In this document: piece by piece, positions 1 through 13,030 of the stretch
Numbering within the stretch: position 1 is the first letter of the stretch
Layout of the letters: each line of letters starts with the position of its first letter
Assembly (NCBI RefSeq): GCF_020882245.1
Contig: NC_083598.1
Coordinates: 5,759,178 to 5,823,177, forward strand
Source of the DNA: Rhopalosiphum padi
Lineage: Eukaryota > Arthropoda > Insecta > Hemiptera > Aphididae
Length of the DNA stretch: 64,000 nucleotides
Reading direction: 5' to 3'
Program-made: the position numbers and the translations under genes
Notes under the pieces: model-generated
The model's database searches: none
Seen by the model: the letters and a program-made list of their open reading frames with translations, nothing else
What the model was told of the DNA's origin: nothing

Positions 1-3
1 CAT

Positions 4-40
4 TTAACCGTAATTTAACCGTAATTTAACTACTAATATC
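4..40. repeat. Short tandem repeat at the left edge, unit about 11 bases
   Basis: TTAACCGTAAT occurs twice in succession and begins a third, incomplete copy. The array may extend beyond the window. Confidence 0.7.
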
Positions 41-342
41 GAATTCAGTGAAGCAGCTGGTGAAAAACTTGAAATTCTAGTTCTTTTCTGGGTCCCAAAA
101 GACTCGTTTGTTGTCGATCTCTTACTTTGTAACATCATGGTACTTATGAGTGCCAAAGGAAACCAGTATAATTGGGTTTTGGCATGGAAGAAAATGTCAT
201 AGAAAGTGTTGAATTTAGTAGACGGATGGCTATTCAAGAATACATTTACAAAGCATGTTATATATGGCACAGAGGTAACTGAAAGAAGTATACAGTAAAC
301 GTTTATAACATAATATATATTAATTATTACGATGTGAATCAA
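14..342. other. Left-edge segment open on both strands; possible coding remnant
   Basis: On the - strand a complete 112-codon frame (4-342) is the longest in the window. On the + strand a frame without an early ATG is open from about 14 to the TAG at 197-199 and contains EKLEILVLFWVPKDS and NQYNWVLAWKK, which reads more like protein than random AT-rich sequence. TACTAAT followed by AATTCAG (33-49) could be a branch point and acceptor. I recognise no family for either strand. It may be an old transposon coding fragment or chance. Confidence 0.25.
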
Positions 343-3300
343 ATACTAAATTTGAAGAGTAAAATACTTTTTGTTATAAATTTTATTTTAAAAAAGTCTT
401 CAACATCAGCTGTATGTTGTGTATTGTATTTCAATAAATTATGTTAGTGCTCCCAGTATTAATCGATACCTCCGATAATGAGTCTAGAGAACTCTATTTT
501 GTTCGAATAAAAAATATTGGCTCACCCCGTTAATTGCCATACACTTTGTTGTGGAAATAAAAATATTTTTTTAAACATCACCATAGTTAGGAATAAAATT
601 ACATGATTAATAGCTGAATTATTTTTTAATTGATTTAAAAAAAAAAAACAGGTAACTTTAACTTAACTTAGCTGAAATATTTTTTCAGTTGATTAAAAAA
701 CAAATTTAAGATATCTCTTGGCTATATAGTAGGTTTCAATTATACCTTATGATATGAATTAGCCACTGAACGCATGTATTAATTTTAAATTGAACAATAC
801 ATCGTTAAATTCTGGAAACAGTCCTGAGAAGATACATTTAATTTAAATTGTCAACGTTATAATATTTTGTAATTAATTAATTTTTTTTAATGATACAGTA
901 CATCAGTTTTTTTTTCAAGACATCGAATATTTTTAATATTATACATTATTATTTATTGTTTATAAATAAAATATAAATACTGACGTATCATAGATTATTG
1001 TATACTAAAACAGCTTAAAATGTGTCCAAATATTTAAAAAATATATCATGTATAAATAATGAAAATTTACGTAATGTAAAAGGTTTCAAGTGCCAACAGC
1101 TAATATATATTTAATACAACAAAATAACTAAAATAAATATAAAAACATAATACATTAATATAGATAAAAATTGGTTTTTAACAATTTATAAAATAAATAG
1201 TTAACTGCGTACTGCCCGATTCAAATTATAATTAATAAGTAAATAATAAGTGATTTGGGCTACTTTACTGATTTAACATTTTTGATTATGTTATATTATA
1301 GTATTATATTATAACCTTTTTACTAATAAGTCTAAAAATAAGATATATATAATTATATAAACATATGTATAATATATTATCTGACAGCTAATCCTTGATA
1401 ACTTATAAATGATATTTGAATTCTGAATACGAAATATTAAATTATTATTTCTTATTCAAAAATACTAAAAATATTTCTATAAACAGTATTATTTAGACAT
1501 AATACTTATATTATACATAATAGGTTGGTACTGTTTACTAGAACAGTATTTAATTTTTTGTTCAGTATAATTTTATTCCACTCTAAATTTAATCTTAATT
1601 AGAAAAATGTAATTTTTTAAACATAATTTTATTTTTAAAAATGTTAATAGTTTTTGATTTATGTATTTTTTTGTAAAAGAATCAGCTAGCAATTTTTTTT
1701 TTACTCAGATTTTAAGTAGGGTGGAATAATTATTTATTAATTTATTTAAACTATTTAACATTAATTTAATGTGTTTGTTTCATTTAAATCTGCCACTGTT
1801 AAGCCTAAGTGCATGATAAACATGCAACAATAAACCTTAGATTAATAAAAACATTTTTAAGGGGTAAAAATATTCATGACAACCTTGTAAATTAATTATG
1901 ATGTGGGTGTCCTATTTTAATTTTCAACAATATTTAAATTTATACATCTTGGTGATTTTGACGGATGTTGTTACAATTTTAAATTCAAGCATTCATAAAA
2001 AAAAAATTGTGACCCTAGATGTCTTTACTCGTATTTTCTTTCATAGACTTTAGCCATCACACAAACATCATATGATATCCATGGTAACTGATTTTTAAAT
2101 AAAACATTTTATCTAAAAATCAAACAAACCTATGAACTATAAAATAGTTTTTAGTAACTAGCACTATTATTATGCTTTATATAAAACTTTTCTTGATATA
2201 TTCTCAATGTATCTAATTATAAGTTGCCTTTTATATTCATCAATTAATTTTATATAATAATATAATATGATATTTACCATTATATTTTATTGTTAAAGTA
2301 CATCGTATTTAACAGGTCGCATTTTATTTTAGATAAGTAAATAGTTGGTACAATATAACGTTTAATATGATTTAATATTTTTTCTAAATTTAAAACAGGG
2401 CATATAAATTTTAAATAAAATAGTACCTATAGTAGCTATCTCTACACAATCATTACGACATTCAAATAAATAATAATGGCTTAAAGCACGATTGGCATAC
2501 TCATCGCATGTGCCTAACCTAGATTATATATTAGTATTATCAGTTTATGATTTATATTAACAATATTAAAGGTGACTATCGAGTACGTGCTGTTATGACA
2601 ATCGATGGCGGATGTGATAAAAATAAACGAGTGGTTTGGTGTTCGTATTTGTTGAGCGATATTAATATTAGAATAAAAGGTTAAATTTATCGGACCATTA
2701 TTTCGTCAAAATAATATTGTGGAAAAAGCAGGAAATAAATTCGAGGTTCGGCTATGGCGACGACGGACGGACAATCGTGATGATGACAGTTCCGGCCACT
2801 GCACTATATTATGTTAGCTGTTGTGGTTGAGATGTTTGAAGTTGAAGTGTACCCATTTCCTTTTAACATTTTTTTTTTTTTTATGGTAACCTATGGTATA
2901 GAGTACCGCCATTGCTGTCATCGTTTAAAAACATTACTCCACTACGTGCAAAGGTTTGATATAGGTAAAAATGTCACAGGTTTTAATTATACAGTTAACC
3001 AATATTCAAACCAGATTGGTGTCTACATTCAATAAAATATAAAATATCCTTTATGTATAATTTTATAAACGTAAAATTCGTTTTGTATATGACATTAAAT
3101 ATTGTTGATACATCACAAGTAGAAATGTTATATAATATACTATAATATAAAAATAAAAATCATCATTTCAGATTCTCCTGATAAATAATTTATCACTATT
3201 TTGCTCTTTTTTATAGTTTAGTCGCACAATTAACACACTATAAAACTTTAGATCCTGTCTTGTATATAGACACATTACCTCAGTATTTCAAATTGTTATT

Positions 3301-5554
3301 GAGTTTTTTTTATTGAATTTAGCTATATATACTTATTATTCGTAAAAAAAAAGCTGAAAGACGTAAAAACAAAAACGACAACGATGATTAAGTTGGAGAA
3401 CGTTGATGATCATTTTACTCGTAAAAATAAAAAAATAACTGTTCAATATGTGTTTATTTTCACTTATTTTTTTTTACATGATAATATTAAGTGTACGAAC
3501 TTGCCTGTTTCGTACATAAAAAATTACATTTCCAAAGTGATTTTTCAACATGAAATAATTTGTCACCATATTTAGTTATTTTATTCAAAGTAATAAAAAT
3601 AAAAGACTTATGATATTTTCTCAGTATAAAATATAATCAATTCGAAAAAAGTTTATTTTTTTAATGTAAAAACATATATTAAAAAATCTTTTTTTTATAA
3701 AATAGTGAAAAATGAATTCATTATTTCCTTAGTCGTAGGTATTCCAATTTCATGGAAACCTTTACTGCAACTTGCAAATTGTTATTATAACCGGTAAAAT
3801 TCAAAAATTAAATTTATGTATTTTAATATATAAATTTAAACACTTAGTAACTATTTTAAACTTCATATAACATCTACTTAATTAGGTAACTGATAATTGA
3901 GGATGTTAATAAAATTATATACTAATAATAATATATTCAGAATTCAACAAAAAAATTTAAATTACTCACACAGACCATAGTCTTCTTATATATTTAAAAA
4001 AAAAAATTGAATTATTCAATTGTATTCAGTATCCATCCACAGTAGGTACTTGTATTTTTAAAAATAGTGGTCACCAAAAACTGAAACTTACTCGTGACTC
4101 CAAAAAATAAGTATGTAAATGGGAATTGATAATGCTAAGCGACAGTATTAATATTGCACATCAGTTTCAAAATTTACAAATTATCAATATTTGATGTGAA
4201 AATTTGACTATAAGTTATAAGTACATAATAATAAAATAAATATCGCATATGAGTTATTATATATACTATACACATTCCATATTTATTATGTTACACATTT
4301 TTCCTAGATTATTTCCCATTGTTTATATTGAGCTAAAATGAAAGTTGTTATTGTGGGCGAAAATAACAGAAGAAATGAAATCATGATTAATGCAAAAATA
4401 ATTAAATATCATAAAAATATTACAATATAAATGTTAAATTTTATATATATTTTAAAATATTTTAAGCTGAAAAGAGGAAACTAGGACGAAAATGCAGCAC
4501 TTTAAAACGTGTCTTTGATTTATCGGGTGTCATTGAAAAATGAGATTAAGCTCAAAAATATTTGCGCTCAAGTAGAATTTATAATGAAACTCTTGATAAT
4601 ATTCATGAAGTGTAAGATTATGTTATTGAAAAATACGTTACCAATTTTTCAATTTCCCGAAAATACTCTACTTTGTATTTAAATTTAACGCACGAAACAT
4701 GAATCACAACGAACCGCCCAGAGTTATCTTAGGAAATGTCATTCATCTCGTTTGATAATCCTATGGAACGTATACGTTAAATTTAATAATATAATACAAA
4801 TACACGACTCTGCTTATAAACCTATATTCCAATAATACATGTATTATATATTTTATATTTTTATCAAAAATTAGTTATGATTTATTTTATTTCCGATATG
4901 TATTGAATAATATCAGAAATGTTAAATAAACTATAAAACTATAAAAAACAAATAACCAGTTAGTAGTACCGACTACTAATACCATCAATTTCCTATTATA
5001 CACTCAAACCAGATGTTTAAAGATTATCAAAAAATCTTATAGAAATATAAACGAAACGAATTTTTGAACAAAGATAGAAATAAATTGTTTTTATAGATGA
5101 AACAATAATATACGTCGTAAAAATAACATTTGCACACGTTTAACACTACAAATTATTTTAGATTTGGAGCCAGGCGAAGAATATTGATTTTCAATTTATT
5201 TGATAATACATGTTGTGTTTTATTTTTTATTATTAATAATTTTTGTATATGTGATCATATTTTTCTATTCGAAGAGTAATAATTCAATAATTCATTTTGA
5301 TGATGATTTATAAAGAAAATTAGATCAAGTTAATACTTTGAGAGTGAAAAGTAGAACATTTCCAGTACTTTTTAAAATAATCAGGGAAAATGGAAATATT
5401 TACGCAACACTAGTTTTCAACAAAATCAATTTTGTTTCGTATAACGATTTTTCATCCAACGATTTGAGTTATTATGTAGTTTTTTAAAGAATATTAATTA
5501 TAATAGGGACATGAAACTTTTCACTGTTATATTATATCAATATTATTATTTTCT

Positions 5555-5690
5555 ATACACAATACAATTTTCAAAATATCTAAACTAATCTTAAGCTGTT
5601 TATAATGTACAGTATTAGATGGTACGCCAGTATTGACTAGTAACTTTTAAGCTAATAACAATAATATACTGCATATTAATTACTAATTAA
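5555..5690 (+). repeat. Dispersed repeat family B, copy 1
   Basis: TTCTATACACAATACAATT, TTCAAAATATCTAAACTAAT, AAGCTGTTTATAATG and ATGGTACGCCAGTATTGACT occur in this order, and again in diverged form at 5767-5890, 16900-17045 and 49140-49245. The upstream GTTTTCAACAAAATCAATTT (5413) is also found near 48742 and may be the start of the full repeat. Confidence 0.55.
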
Positions 5691-5766
5691 TATAATAAAA
5701 TATATTTTGTTGTGATTTAACCGTAGAAACATAAAACATTTTACTTATTGTCATTTTTAGATTTTC

Positions 5767-5900
5767 TATACACAATGACATTTTAAAATTGTTAAACTTT
5801 TAAGTTATTTATAGCATGTGTGGATCGTGCATGAACCTATTACACTATTCTGAAGTAAACTCTAATGTATTTTGACTTATAAGTTGATAAAAATAGTGTA
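5767..5900 (+). repeat. Dispersed repeat family B, copy 2, next to copy 1
   Basis: TTCTATACACAATGACATTT, AAATTGTTAAACTTTTAAGT and TATTTTGACTTATAAGTTGA align with the neighbouring copy 1, giving an imperfect direct duplication. Confidence 0.45.
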
Positions 5901-5968
5901 TAATATTAAGTAATGTTATGATATAATAGTTATTTTATACACGTGATGAAATTAATTTAACATACTAT

Positions 5969-6012
5969 AACGGGCGGGTCCAGGGGAAGACAGGGACCAC
6001 CCACTTCTCAGT
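5969..6012 (+). mobile_element. Short transposon-terminus fragment, GGGCGGGTCCAGGGG type
   Basis: CGGGCGGGTCCAGGGGAAG and GGACCACCCACTTCTCAG form an isolated GC-rich block in AT-rich DNA. I recall similar GGGGCGGATCCAGGGGG starts from insect DNA transposons. No opposite end seen. Confidence 0.3.
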
Positions 6013-8689
6013 CTTTAAAAAAAAATTGTATTTTGTTAAAAAAAAAGTTACAAACAAAAAAACATAGTATACTATCGACTATCATAGACACGTACGATGT
6101 ATGTAGTTATAAGTTTGACGGTATGTACTATATGTACCCGCTATCTATATTATGTATATTATTAAGAACCTATAAATAAGCTATAGTCTATAATATATTA
6201 ATATAAAACACACTATGGTATGATATTATTGTATTATTTTTAAAAGAGTAATTGCGTATCACACATTGGTGTATGGATTACGTAAATACCAAGACTCAAC
6301 CAAGTCTCTAGAGCCGTCGCTATAATATAATCAATGTGCAAACTATTTGAAGTTTTTTTTATACGTATAATCAAAACAATTATCATAGAAATACTTTTAT
6401 TATAAGATTGTTCTACTAGATCCTTGTGTTAAAAATATTGTTATTGAATTATTAAAAACAAAAAAATAATTTAAAACAAAAAACTCGTGATAGTAATAAA
6501 TAATCTTTATGTAATATACCTTGATTAATTCTCTTGATAAAATAAAAATATATAATAAAATATTTAATTAAGTAACAATTAAAGCTTTTGGACATAAACT
6601 AATTCATTTGTAATTTAATGAATCTTTAGATTATGATCAATGGACACAAATGATTACTTTTTTTAGTTTATATTTGAATTTTTACAATGCGTAAAGTAGT
6701 GCGTACAATGCGTAGTGTACTTTGAGCTAATATCATAAATATTTTATTTTCAAAGACGTATTCTGAATAATATTTAAGATTAAAATATATGGAATTGGAA
6801 AATGAAAAAGTAGTACCTATTCTTTAAAAGTCTGGATATCTGTCATGGAATTTCTGATGTTATATCTTTTTATACTTCTCGTGTCAGTTTTTACATGCAT
6901 AAAACAGTGTTCCTTTTTTATAATAATATGTTGTATTGTTGCTATTCAAATAATAGAATGGAACTTAACACCCCTAAAGATATATCTTGTGTTTTGTTGA
7001 GTTTTTGAACAACAATATTATGTAAAGGAAAAACGTTATTAATCATTTTATAATTTCTTTTTATATTTTAAAGATGAGTTGGAATTTCTTAACTTCACTA
7101 TATAAATACATTTCAACTAAGACTTTGATCAAATAATTGATTTATTAATTTTATATATTCCGTATGAATAAATTAATAATAAATCAGTTTATCTTACCGA
7201 TCAATTATAAATTATTTTTTATTATATATTCTGACATTATAAAAGAATATGATAAACGTGTTAGAAGATCAATTTTAAATATTATACAGCTACAGCGTTA
7301 TACAAAGATTTTAATACGCCTATTAATCAATGTCGAATATACCGTATAGTGATACATACATAGTAGACTGTAGTTGTGATGACATATTTTATACCGAGGT
7401 GACCACCATCCATATAGTTTACATAACTTATTACCTGCTAGTGAGTTACCATCATATTTTCGTTGGCCGGTCTTAGGAAAAATGTGACCACTCACCAATT
7501 AATCCACGTCCATTGTTACGTTCGAATCCTCCGAACGACGGTGTGAATTAAATAGTGATAAACAGTGTGACAACATTTTGGAGAATCGTTTACGTATATT
7601 TGCTAAACTCATCAATCCCAGTTAGGTTGGAATCGTCTATTTCCCGAGGATTATTAGTGGAGTGTGTCAAATTAAACCGGATATCACTCATCTAAGTATA
7701 TTATTTACGAATTCGTTTTATTAGAACGCCTCTGCCACCATTATTTAGAATTTATATTGTAGTTGCACATAATGTTCTGTTAAAGTAAATAACAAAGTAA
7801 TCGTTAAATCTCTAAATTCCTTACAAAATAATATTTTTTAAATTGGTCTCTAGATAATCAACTAATATATTGTACCTATATTATATATATGTATATACTT
7901 AATTTAGATAATAAAGAAAGAGCGTTTGACCTGGTAGACATTTTTTTGTATGGGAATATTTGTTTTTATAATTTTTAATAACTAAATATATTTTTATCTT
8001 GTTGAGAAACTTTTTTAATGTAATTTATGTATGTCTCAGTTTGTTTAATGTATATATACTATATATAGGTACACATATTGAATTACTATTACTAGTAAAA
8101 CAAAAGGATTTTGAAAAAGAAACTGACCTAAACTTATTTTGTTATAATCGGAGAGGAGATTGTGTGAATGTTTATAAGAAAATAAAAGAATACTTTTGTA
8201 CTATCCATCACATGTACATTCCGCCAACATTCGGTTCGTTGCTATATAAAATGATTACGTGCGTAAAGTTCGTATAAGCCAAATTTTAATATATTTTTCC
8301 GTCTAGAAATTGGTCAATTTTATTAAACTATATCCCGTTTAAAAAATATAATATACATAAAGTATAGACACAATGAATAGATAAAGAAGGTTTATTTTTG
8401 TGGAGATATTTCAATAAACATAATATTATACGATCTTTGTACTCCAATATTTTATATTTTTCATTTAACTATTAACCTAATATTTTTTAGAATTTTCTAA
8501 TGTACGTAGGAACAAGCGTCGTTAATATCTAAAATAATTGTAATTTTTAAATAGAATATATTATATTAGTTCTCATCGATTTTTCTATAATCGGCAAAAC
8601 AACATAATATACAAGTTATAAATAAATGTAATAATTTAGCAGTTTTAAAACATATGAATATTTTTTAAGTATAGAAAACTATAGCTATA

Positions 8690-8860
8690 CAACCAGACTT
8701 CGCTCGGGAAAAAATTTATAAATATAAAATACAGCACTATACATAAAGTTGTAGCATTTTGGCTTTAATGTATTACCTCAGGTGACAAAAAAATCGGCGT
8801 CGATATACCAAGTTATGTATTACCTGTGACCGATATGGACAATCCGTCTGAGGAATACTA
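8690..8860 (+). mobile_element. Degraded copy of the same RTE-like family (copy 3)
   Basis: Starts AACCAGACTTCGCTCGGGAA, the counterpart of ACCCGACTTCGCCTATGAA in the 63.4-kb copy. About 150 bases later it has GACAATCCGTCTGAGGA, the counterpart of the GGCAATCCGCCTGTGG block. The rest has diverged, so the limits are approximate. Confidence 0.5.
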
Positions 8861-9937
8861 TATTTTAATGTCTTATCTGTTGTTATAACTTGACGATATT
8901 AATGACAGTCACGACATTCAAGTACATCGGTTGTCATACACCACCAGTTTATGGTTTTAGTTCTCGTCCAGATCGATTGGCAATAAAAATATTATATTAT
9001 TTTAAATGTAGTTTTTGAATAGAACATTCCGTTAAAAAGTCACATATTTTTATTTCGTCTCATTCTCTTTAAAATGAAATAGTCAAATTATGAAAATTAT
9101 GCGTAGCATTATCTAAGTTTTAAATCCCAATAGAATTAACGTTACCGCGATAATTTTACACAAAAATATAGCATGCGTTATTTAAAGTTATTTTTTTATA
9201 TACACGAATAAACATAATTATTTTATTCATTGTTTATATTGTTGAAATTATTTAGATTTCAAATTTTTGAAAAAATTTTATTGATTATTTACTTTAATGG
9301 TAGTTTGTTAATACACTATCTTTCTTCAGTGGTGTATTTTAATTTTCAGCTGGCCATATAGCTTGAGAACTACAGACTTAAAGCACCTCCTCGATAATGT
9401 GTATATATGGTAATATATTTTACATTTTATTTTTGAAAAAAACATACACACAAACATTTTTAATAAAAATAATATTCATCTTTAATGTATAGGTTTAACA
9501 GGTTTATACGATTATGCATAGTCGTATTCACGACACTTTACTTTCTAATAATTCAACATGAGCTTAAGGGCACCATACTTACGCCCACCTAAACGGATAA
9601 CTGGTACGGTATTTATAAATTTGGAATAATACTGGTACAATGTTCAACAATAAAAGTTTTCTAAACAATAAAAATAAAATAAACTCATACTGTGTAAAAA
9701 CCAGACCAACCTTATATAGTATAAAAATGAAAAAAAATAAATAAATATCTATTTTTATAATATTTTAATTTTTTGCCGGCAACCGATGGGAAACCACGAG
9801 TAACTTGGTGAGTGAACATAATCGCTATGCTTTATGATCAAACACCCCCCAATATGAAATTACGATACGATAAGATTACGATAAATATCTATTAATCAAA
9901 AAAAGTTATAAACTTTCTTTTTTTTCTGATTAACCAA

Positions 9938-9975
9938 CAGCAGAGGATATTGTGAACAATGCTAATCCTCTGCTG
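9938..9975. repeat. 11-bp inverted repeat with an inner hairpin
   Basis: CAGCAGAGGAT (9938-9948) pairs with ATCCTCTGCTG (9965-9975). The intervening bases contain ATTGT-GA-ACAAT, a smaller nested hairpin. The GC-rich arms stand out from the AT-rich surroundings. Confidence 0.7.
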
Positions 9976-11494
9976 CTATCGTTTATTAAGTATACAAATT
10001 CTGTACAAATATAATACATAAAATATACATAATATATAATACATAATACAAATAAGTAATAACACATCGGGCGATTGGAGGTTGTGCTACATCACATTAC
10101 AAAATAAAAAATAATAAAATACAGTAAAATGCTATGGACCGTACCAATATTCCGACAATCATTTACGCAATGGCTTCTCCGCGTCTATTAAACAATCGAA
10201 CAATTCACGTGGTTCGTGTTTTTTTTTTTTTATGAAAAATGTATGTATAAAAATAAGTACTTATTACTTTCTATAATTGAAATTAATTTGATACCAACAA
10301 ATTGTAAAAACTTTTGGTCGTTTCAATACCTATTGGATTCGATTTCCACGTAACGTTTCATTTTATCGACAATCAATAATCGTTAAACTCCATCCGTTTG
10401 TTTATTGGAACTACATGTAATATTAATCGTCGAGACAAAATTCTTATATTCATGCAACTGAAATTGTAATAAAATGCATATATTAATTTTTAGTTTCCTC
10501 TATTATCAGCCAATACAATGTTAAAATATATATTTTGTTAAATAACATAAATCTCTAGACTGTTGTTTTTCTCTATCAAGTTGGCTAATTTTTGTACCAT
10601 AATGATTGTATTTTAAAAATTCAAACGTAATATACAAATACGGTCTCTAATCATAATATTACAAAACAATTATCTTTTATATATATTTATACTATAGTGT
10701 CTTCAATTTTTGTTCTAAAATATTCTTTTATCTTCATCGCGATAAACGGTTCCGCAAACATCCTCCCCTTAAACATACAAATAACGCACATTAGTCTAAA
10801 GTATATCACATAATATTACACTACTTTTGTGTTTTATTTAAGTCAATAATATAATACTATACAGTATTTATAATGTATTCTTATTCACATCTGCAATGTC
10901 ATCATTATCCGAAATATACTTCCGTAAATATATTAAGACGGAACAATGTAATTCCAAAATAATTTCACTTTATTACTATAACATCAAGTATAAAAACCTA
11001 AGATTAAGACATATTTTCAATACTTAGTTTATACGATATTGATTCGATAACTCTGTTGAACGAAACAAGAAAGAAAATACGTTTATTTATAAGCAAAACA
11101 AACACATTTCAATATGATATATTTTCAAATATTGCGTACAAATACGCATAATTGTTTTTTATTCAAATCAGAAAACAAAGCAATGATACATTTTTTATTT
11201 ATGAAATATCTTATAAGTTATAATTCTCATAAAGAATAAATTCAATAAATTATAATAATATAAATAATTATGTAATAACATATTTATTGAGTTGCACAAG
11301 TAAAATAATCAGTTACTATTGAATAGTTATTCCACATTAGTCATTATTCATTAATAGTATTTACTATTTTGATCTTATTTTACAATTATTATTAATTTAT
11401 GCATATATTAATGCATAACTATAAGTACTTAAAAATATGTGTTCATAATATTTTTTTTATTATCTACTATGTGCAGTATAACCTAAATTTGTCC

Positions 11495-11765
11495 GTGAAA
11501 AATGAAATGCGGCGATATCTTGGTTTTAGTTTACCTATGAGTTCACTTGCAAATTGGCGTCGGTGTACTTCGCTTTGTGAATTAATTCAACCGAGGTGAG
11601 CAATCTGCCTGTGGCGGATTGCATATAGCACTTACTACTTAGTATATTTGGAACGTAGTTTAAACTACTCTCTAAACTTCCCTATCTCTAAAACCAATTT
11701 GAAATTTTCGTTAAAATCGATCGAGTAGATTTAAAGTATATAAGCAACAAACATACATACATTTA
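11495..11765 (+). mobile_element. RTE-like non-LTR retrotransposon 3' fragment (copy 1)
   Basis: Contains CAATCTGCCTGTGGCGGATTG (from 11601), then AACGTAGTTTAAACTACT, CTCTAAAACCAATTTGAAA, TTTCGTTAAAATCGATCGAG and an ACATACATACAT tail. The same blocks in the same order occur at 63461-63745. This sequence style (a stretch ending in TTAAAATC-GTAG and an ACATACAT tail) is what I know from 3' ends of RTE-clade elements in insects. A 66-codon frame across its left half is accidental. Family name is inference; the repeat itself is directly visible. Confidence 0.65.
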
Positions 11766-12383
11766 TAATATATACATTATATTATAGAGAAGGATTGTAT
11801 AAAAGCCATTTTTATTTCTGTAACCATATATAGACCCAGTAAATCAATAATAAAATATTCAATTTTTTGATGGCAGCTAGAGGAGTTAGAAAAAATGAAA
11901 CTATGTATCATTTCCCGAATTTCAAAGAATATTGTGTACAAAATATAATGCCAGTTGGTTTAGTAAAAAAAAAAAAAAAAGATATCAATATATCGACAAA
12001 CAATATCGATATCCATTAACCGAAATCAATAAATTAAAATATATCGTTGTACATCACTACTATTTATGGATTGAATATCAAAAATACGTAATACAAATAG
12101 TAGCTCAATTTTATAAAAAAACAGTCGAATCTATCTTTAAAATTAAATTGTTGTCACCTCAACAACATTAGAGATATATACACCAAAATGTCAAGTCTCT
12201 AGTCCCAGTGATTTAGTCTGGGAATTTATAAATGAGTGAATATATTGAAAATCGAATATTTATTTAAACATCCTTATACGTAAAAATGTGTTGTACGACG
12301 GGTATTTCCGCGAAGCGCTCCGAAACTACTCAAGTGATTTTAATGAAATCATGATCAATGTGTGTGATTTGATCGAGGAATCG

Positions 12384-12525
12384 TAATTTCCTACACGATA
12401 GTAGCAGATAAAAAAAACATACGTTAATTCCTACATGTGTGATGTTGATGTGTAAGTTTCTACATGGTATAAAAAAAGGTACGTATGTATAAGTCCCTAC
12501 ACAGCGTAAGACAGATACGTATGTA
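12384..12525. repeat. Left tandem array of a short unit with core TTCCTACA
   Basis: Four imperfect units are visible: cores TTTCCTACACGATAG (12388), AATTCCTACATGTGT (12426), AGTTTCTACATGGTA (12455) and AGTCCCTACACAGCG (12492). They are linked by A-runs followed by ATACGT, GTACGTATGTA or ATACGTATGTAA. Spacing is roughly 30-40 bases. The reverse complement of this unit makes up the array at 12903-13030. Confidence 0.7.
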
Positions 12526-12902
12526 AAAAAATTAAAATATCATAATACAATTCATTTTCATATATTTTAATATAATATTTCAATAGTAGTTATTAAAATT
12601 CTCAAATTATTTCAAGTAAATACATACATAAAAATAAAAACTGCAGATAGTCACACAAAAACTAGAATCAGCCGAAAAAGACAATTTTATAAACGAAAAA
12701 ATTGTAGATTACCTACTCAACAAACAAAATTAACCAATACAATTATGGTTAAAGTTAACGAAATAAACCACAGTAAATACAATTTCTTTTTTATTATTAT
12801 TATATTAAAAATGTATAACAGTATCATCAGATTAGTAACTTATAAATTATAATAGTATATAAAATACAGTAATTTTACAATTATTGAATAATTATATATA
12901 AT

Positions 12903-13030
12903 AATGTAGGAACCTACATTCGTACCTTTTTTTAACGTGTAGGAACTTACATAATATTATGTACCTTATTCTATCGTGTAGGAGTTCGCATGTAAACTCG
13001 ATTACCTTTTTTTACTAGTATGAACTCCGG
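12903..13030. repeat. Right tandem array, inverted relative to the left array
   Basis: Units read AATGTAGGAACCTACAT, ACGTGTAGGAACTTACAT and TCGTGTAGGAGTTCGCATG, separated by CGTACCTTTTTTT, TATGTACCTTATT and ATTACCTTTTTTT. Reverse-complemented, each gives the left-array pattern TTCCTACACG - A-run - GGTACG. A spacer of about 375 bases of AT-rich DNA separates the two arrays. Confidence 0.7.

Larger units (their letters stand above)
343..8689. other. AT-rich intronic sequence without recognisable genes
   Basis: Apart from the repeats listed at 5.5-6.0 kb I see only AT-rich sequence. A slightly more GC-rich patch at 2580-2830 contains GCTATGGCGACGACGGACGG, whose ATG frame stops after eight codons. 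The frames at 2811, 3384, 7164, 7298 (-) and 7999 are short, low-complexity and lack homology I can recognise. Confidence 0.6.

Noticed and set aside
7298..7498. 66-codon - strand frame with GWWSPRY-like stretch
   Set aside because: Considered as a transposon remnant because of its residue mix, but no family could be named and flanks give no repeat ends.
7515..7540. TTCGAATCC, like the T-arm of a tRNA
   Set aside because: The bases on either side do not form a T-stem, and no acceptor, D or anticodon stems can be placed upstream or on the opposite strand.
11932..12171. 79-codon + strand frame
   Set aside because: It runs through a poly-A tract (a row of lysines) and is otherwise AT-driven N/K/Y/I codons; no start context or similarity.
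12384..13030. Regularly spaced repeats that could suggest a CRISPR array
   Set aside because: Units are imperfect, spacers are not unique sequences of constant length, the arrays face each other, and the DNA is eukaryotic.
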